Positions 43,018 to 45,968 of a DNA stretch of 45,968 nt are shown piece after piece (within the stretch, counting starts at the first letter, position 1; every line of letters starts with the position of its first letter). The DNA lies in assembly GCA_030152275.1 (NCBI GenBank), contig JASLHF010000241.1:1-45968 (forward strand), read 5' to 3'. The notes below the pieces were generated by a model that was given only the letters and a program-made list of their open reading frames with translations, had not been told where the DNA came from and did no database searches. Source of the DNA: Acinetobacter sp. (GTDB lineage: Bacteria; Pseudomonadota; Gammaproteobacteria; Pseudomonadales; Moraxellaceae). The position numbers and the translations under genes were made by a program.

Positions 43018-43172
43018 ACAAGCAGATTAGTGAAGCTGGCAGCGTGAGTTTAATCCGCTGTCCGGTCTTTCTAAAATACGAAATCAAAAGCTAACAATTG
43101 AGATGATCGCTAAATAAAGCGTAAAACAGGCCACAAAGTGAAGGTGTGCTTTAAGGCTGTAAGGAGTTGAAA

Positions 43173-44414
43173 ATGGGTGCATTACAGGGAATTCGGGTCT
43201 TAGATTTAAGCCGTGTACTGGCTGGGCCTTGGTGCGGACAGATTCTGGCAGATTTAGGCGCAGAAGTGATTAAAATTGAGCGCCCGCAGGCAGGTGATGA
43301 CACGCGCATGTGGGGACCGCCGTGGATGCCGGATCAGCAAGGCAATGCCACCCGCGAATCTGGTTATTTTCAATGCACCAACCGCAATAAATACTCCGTG
43401 GCAATTGATATAGCCAGTGCTGAAGGTCAAGCTTTGGTGCGGGAAATTGCCAAAACTGCCGATGTCGTCATTGAAAACTATAAAGCCGGATCGCTGGTTA
43501 AATACGGTTTGGACTATGCATCCTTAAGCGCGCTGAATCCAAATATTGTCTACTGTTCAATTACTGGATTTGGTCAAGATGGCCCGCGCGCAGCAGAACC
43601 GGGCTATGACTTTATCATTCAAGGCGTGTCGGGTCTGATGAGCATTACCGGTGAACCGGATGAAGTCGCAGGCAGCGGAGCGCAAAAAGTCGGTGTAGCG
43701 GTGGTGGATATTCAGACTGGCCTGTATTCCACCATTGCGATTCAAGCAGCGTTGCTGGCGCGCCAACACACTGGACGCGGTCAATATATTGATATGTCAT
43801 TACTGGATGTACAGGTCGCAGCTTTAGCCAATCAAGGGATGAATTATTTAAGCTCTGGCAAAGCGCCGCAGCGCATGGGCAACAAGCATCCGAATATTGT
43901 GCCTTATCAAACTTTTAAAGCCAAAGACAAGGAATTTATTATCGCTTGCGGCAATGATAAGCAATTTAAGGATTTGTGCCTTGCGATCGGTTATGCAGAA
44001 CTGTTGGATAATCCAAATTATCTGCGTAATCAAGACAGAGTGAAATACCGCGAGGAATTAATTCCGAAATTGTCCGAATACTTTTTAACGAAAGACGCTA
44101 AAGCATGGGTCAATGCCATTCATGCGGTGAAAGTACCGGTGGGCGTGATTAATTCTGTTGAAGACGCATTGAATGAACCGCAAATTCAGCACCGAGAAAT
44201 GGTGGTGAATATTCCGCATGCGTTAAACGATCATTTTAAAGTCATCGGCTCGCCCATTAAATTGTCAGATACCCCAGTGGAATACCGCCATGCACCGCCG
44301 CAATTGGGTGAACATACTGTGCAGATTTTATCGCGTTTTAAAACGGCTGAAGAACTGCAGGCGCTTAAAGCCCAAGGCATCATTGATGGCAACATCGACG
44401 GGCAGGTGGCTTAA
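43173..44414 (+). CDS. gcdG: Glutarate CoA-transferase (CaiB/BaiF family)
   Basis: A 413-residue class III CoA-transferase that moves CoA from a donor such as succinyl-CoA to glutarate, making the substrate of GcdH. Family marks are the N-terminal IRVLDLSRVLAGPWC, NRNKYSVAIDI, and YIDMSLLDVQ with the Asp that forms the acyl anhydride. The clustering with gcdH and gcdR gives the name; the family alone could not. I chose the ATG at 43173 with AAGGAG 6 nt upstream, over the TTG six bases earlier. A strong terminator follows after a short repetitive stretch. Confidence 0.85.
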   Translation: MGALQGIRVLDLSRVLAGPWCGQILADLGAEVIKIERPQAGDDTRMWGPPWMPDQQGNATRESGYFQCTNRNKYSVAIDIASAEGQALVREIAKTADVVIENYKAGSLVKYGLDYASLSALNPNIVYCSITGFGQDGPRAAEPGYDFIIQGVSGLMSITGEPDEVAGSGAQKVGVAVVDIQTGLYSTIAIQAALLARQHTGRGQYIDMSLLDVQVAALANQGMNYLSSGKAPQRMGNKHPNIVPYQTFKAKDKEFIIACGNDKQFKDLCLAIGYAELLDNPNYLRNQDRVKYREELIPKLSEYFLTKDAKAWVNAIHAVKVPVGVINSVEDALNEPQIQHREMVVNIPHALNDHFKVIGSPIKLSDTPVEYRHAPPQLGEHTVQILSRFKTAEELQALKAQGIIDGNIDGQVA

Positions 44415-44429
44415 TCCGTCATTGCTTGG

Positions 44430-44466
44430 AACTGTACTTTTAACTTTGCTTATAACTTTGCTTTTA
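44430..44466. repeat. Short imperfect 12-bp repeat after gcdG
   Basis: TTAACTTTGCTT-like units (TTAACTTTGCTT, ATAACTTTGCTT, TTAACTTTAATT) occur in tandem just after the gcdG stop. Low complexity, possibly slippage-derived. Confidence 0.6.
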
Positions 44467-44501
44467 ACTTTAATTCGAACTGTAAAAGCAGCACCTGTTT
44501 T

Positions 44502-44534
44502 GCCAAAGTATGCCCCTATACTTTGGCTTTTTTT
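44502..44534 (+). terminator. Terminator of the gcdG operon
   Basis: GCCAAAGTAT (44502-44511) pairs perfectly with ATACTTTGGC (44518-44527) over a 6-nt loop, followed by seven T. Confidence 0.9.
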
Positions 44535-45123
44535 GCGATAAAACTTTAGAAATGAGTCTATTACAATTTTAGTATTTGGGGGTGCGAATAAATTTCTCGC
44601 ATAGAAGTTGAATAAAAAATATAAATTGTTGATGTGCTTATAAATTAAAGCTAAAAAATATTAAATTGATAAAACCTAAATATCTATCCAATCGTATTTG
44701 TATTTTTAAATAGATCAGAAAATAGAGATTAATACATCAAATTTATCTTCAATATTTCTGTGTTGATTTATGTTTTTATAATATGTTTTGTGTTTTTAAT
44801 AAATATATAATTTATGCTCAAAATTTATAAATGGATTTAATCTTTGTGTTAATGGGTGTAAATATGTTTGATTGATATATTTTGTGAAATTTAAAATTAC
44901 AAAAAATTTAAAAAATGCAATATTGTTATTATTTGTGAAGCGTTAGTGATTAAAATTTAATCAAAATCAATACTTAATTTTATTTTTTATATAAAAACAA
45001 CCGATTAAAAGAAATGTTACACCTCTAGGCTCTTACTTTTAAATTGATATGTTAATAATAAGACATCTATTAAGCTGTTTAATAGTTATTTATGAATTAA
45101 ATAATATATAAGAGGTGGATCAA
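44535..45123. other. Very AT-rich promoter/spacer region, no gene seen
   Basis: Nearly 590 bp, dominated by A/T, with many short A/T tracts but no clear reading frame. It lies upstream of the glutamine-rich gene and is the sort of curved, AT-rich DNA bound by H-NS-like proteins. A TATGTT-like -10 near 45046 is the best promoter candidate I see. Confidence 0.5.
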
Positions 45124-45384
45124 ATGGCTAATATCTCTGAAAAAAATCAAGAACATCGTCAAGAGCAAAATCAACAAAACAGTCAGCAAAACCAGCAGAG
45201 CAATCAACAAACTGGTCAACAACAGCAACAACAGCAACAACAGCAAAGTGACCAACAACGTCAGCAAAACCAGCAAGGCAATCAACAAACTGGTCAACAG
45301 CAACAACAACCGCAAACTGAGCAACAACGTCAGCAGCAACAGGAAGAACAACGACGTCAACTGCAAGAGCAACAACAGCAGTAA
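45124..45384 (+). CDS. Glutamine-rich intrinsically disordered small protein (hydrophilin-like), 86 aa
   Basis: About 48 of 86 residues are Gln, with the rest mostly Asn, Arg, Glu, Ser and Thr, and almost no hydrophobic residues. Such a chain cannot fold in a classical way and should be disordered and very soluble. A 26-codon unit is repeated: SQQNQQSNQQTGQQQQQ and RQQNQQGNQQTGQQQQQ are its two copies, 78 bp apart. I chose the ATG at 45124, 7 nt after AAGAGGTG, over the GTG at 45115 that overlaps that site. The reverse frame is a Leu-rich shadow. Disordered hydrophilins in A. baumannii (DtpA, DtpB) aid desiccation survival; whether this is an orthologue I cannot tell. Confidence 0.7.
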   Translation: MANISEKNQEHRQEQNQQNSQQNQQSNQQTGQQQQQQQQQQSDQQRQQNQQGNQQTGQQQQQPQTEQQRQQQQEEQRRQLQEQQQQ

Positions 45385-45504
45385 TTGCGAATCAATCTGC
45401 TGATTGAACTGAATGCTTCATTGTTGCAGCGGTTTAAATGAACTGCATCTGAAACAGTAATAAATCAAATACATTGCATATGTTGAATGGCATAGGAGAT
45501 AATG

Positions 45505-45801
45505 ATGGTTTTAAATGATGATCAAAATCGAAACTCAGTTAAACATGACTGGCGTACAGATTATAATAATCGACCCTATTATGGTGATATTCAAAAAGAT
45601 CTTCCTGATGTAGATTATGATCGTGATCTACGTTCTGCTTATGAGCTCGGTCAGAATTCGCGAAGCAAATATGGACGTGATGCCAAATTTGAAGATTCTG
45701 AAAGTGATTTAAAAGTAAAATGGGAAGAACTGAAAGCTGAATCTCGCTTAAAATGGGAACACGCTAAACATGCTGTGAAAGATGCATGGGATAAAATGTA
45801 A
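45505..45801 (+). CDS. Small charged protein, 98 aa, stress-protein-like
   Basis: A soluble, highly charged protein. It has an N-terminal acidic and Asn/Tyr-rich part (NNRPYYGDIQKDLPDVDYDR), then RSAYELGQNSRSKYGRDAKFED, then two similar Trp-containing helices (LKVKWEELKAESRLKWEHAK, HAVKDAWDKM). The YELG...GR..FED...W pattern recalls small proteins found near general-stress genes of proteobacteria, but I know no function. AGGAG lies 6 nt before the ATG at 45505; the ATG at 45502 is only 3 nt away from it. It follows the Gln-rich gene by 120 bp on the same strand, so the two may be coregulated. Confidence 0.72.
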   Translation: MVLNDDQNRNSVKHDWRTDYNNRPYYGDIQKDLPDVDYDRDLRSAYELGQNSRSKYGRDAKFEDSESDLKVKWEELKAESRLKWEHAKHAVKDAWDKM

Positions 45802-45867
45802 TAGCTTCTAATTTGTATTAGTTATTTTAACCCGAATCGCGGATAAGAACTTGACTTGAAAAATAAA

Positions 45868-45918
45868 GGAACTAGAGCCATCAGTTGAGTTACCACACTA
45901 AACTTAAAGCTCTAGTCC
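45868..45918. repeat. Structured imperfect inverted repeat near the window end
   Basis: ACTAGAGC (45871-45878) pairs with GCTCTAGT (45909-45916), flanked by GG/CC and followed inward by AGTT/AACT and AGT/ACT pairs around a 6-nt loop. No T run follows. It could be an RNA element of a gene beyond the window, a mobile-repeat relic or an operator. Confidence 0.5.
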
Positions 45919-45968
45919 TAATGTTCAATAGTACCGAATTATTCTGCGTAATCGATGATTTCTTTCTT

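Noticed and set aside
45097..45375. Leucine-rich minus-strand frame opposite the Gln-rich gene
   Set aside because: CAA/CAG codons read backwards give Leu; the plus strand has the ribosome site and a sensible start.
45820..45930. Integron attC site
   Set aside because: The fold lacks the GTTRRRY/RYYYAAC core sites at its ends.

Overview
The window looks like a chromosomal segment of an Acinetobacter-type gammaproteobacterium (Moraxellaceae). Pointers are the low-GC, AT-rich intergenic DNA, an EmrE/AbeS-type SMR pump, and Acinetobacter-like sets for glutarate degradation (gcdR/gcdH/gcdG), copper export (copA-cueR, copZ) and small stress proteins. I see no rRNA, tRNA, prophage, insertion sequence or CRISPR array. 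This assignment is inferred from gene content only.

Layout. 1-2000: a heptanucleotide tandem repeat at the window edge and a minus-strand ABC-F ATPase. 2000-3900: a DAHP synthase gene (aroG) with a long leader. I read that leader as two successive aromatic-rich leader peptides. The first is followed by mutually exclusive hairpins and an intrinsic terminator, the second by a hairpin touching the aroG ribosome site. 4380-5570: a stand-alone PilU-type retraction ATPase. 5800-13000 (minus strand): an MFS exporter, gcvH, an AraC regulator, a MaoC hydratase, an exporter-type ABC fusion and a diguanylate cyclase. 13500-18000 (minus): DUF2058, DUF1275 and sstT in a probable operon, then a SulP transporter. 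18500-20100: a two-cysteine ArsR regulator of the YgaV/BigR/SqrR type divergent from cysK. 20360-24490: a copper module with two matching CueR-type promoters.

24700-30500: a TetR regulator divergent from acyl-CoA dehydrogenase, thiolase and CoA-transferase genes, which suggests acyl-CoA breakdown ending in CoA recycling. 30750-33200: a lipoprotein, a HAD phosphatase and a LysR regulator with a peculiar start. 33350-37520 (minus): NitT/TauT-type permease and ATPase without a binding protein, an isopenicillin-N-synthase-like oxygenase, an unrecognised 300-residue protein translationally coupled to it, and an SMR pump 34 bp further on. This is the best candidate for an undescribed small-molecule pathway. 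37890-44410: a sirtuin lacking most zinc-site cysteines, then the glutarate module (gcdR divergent from gcdH, an AAHS transporter and gcdG). 44500-45970: a very AT-rich stretch, a glutamine-rich disordered protein, a small charged protein and a structured inverted repeat at the window end.

The most striking observation is the tandem leader-peptide arrangement ahead of aroG. Next are the oxygenase/importer cluster and the degenerate duplications of gene 3' ends just after the sirtuin and gcdR.
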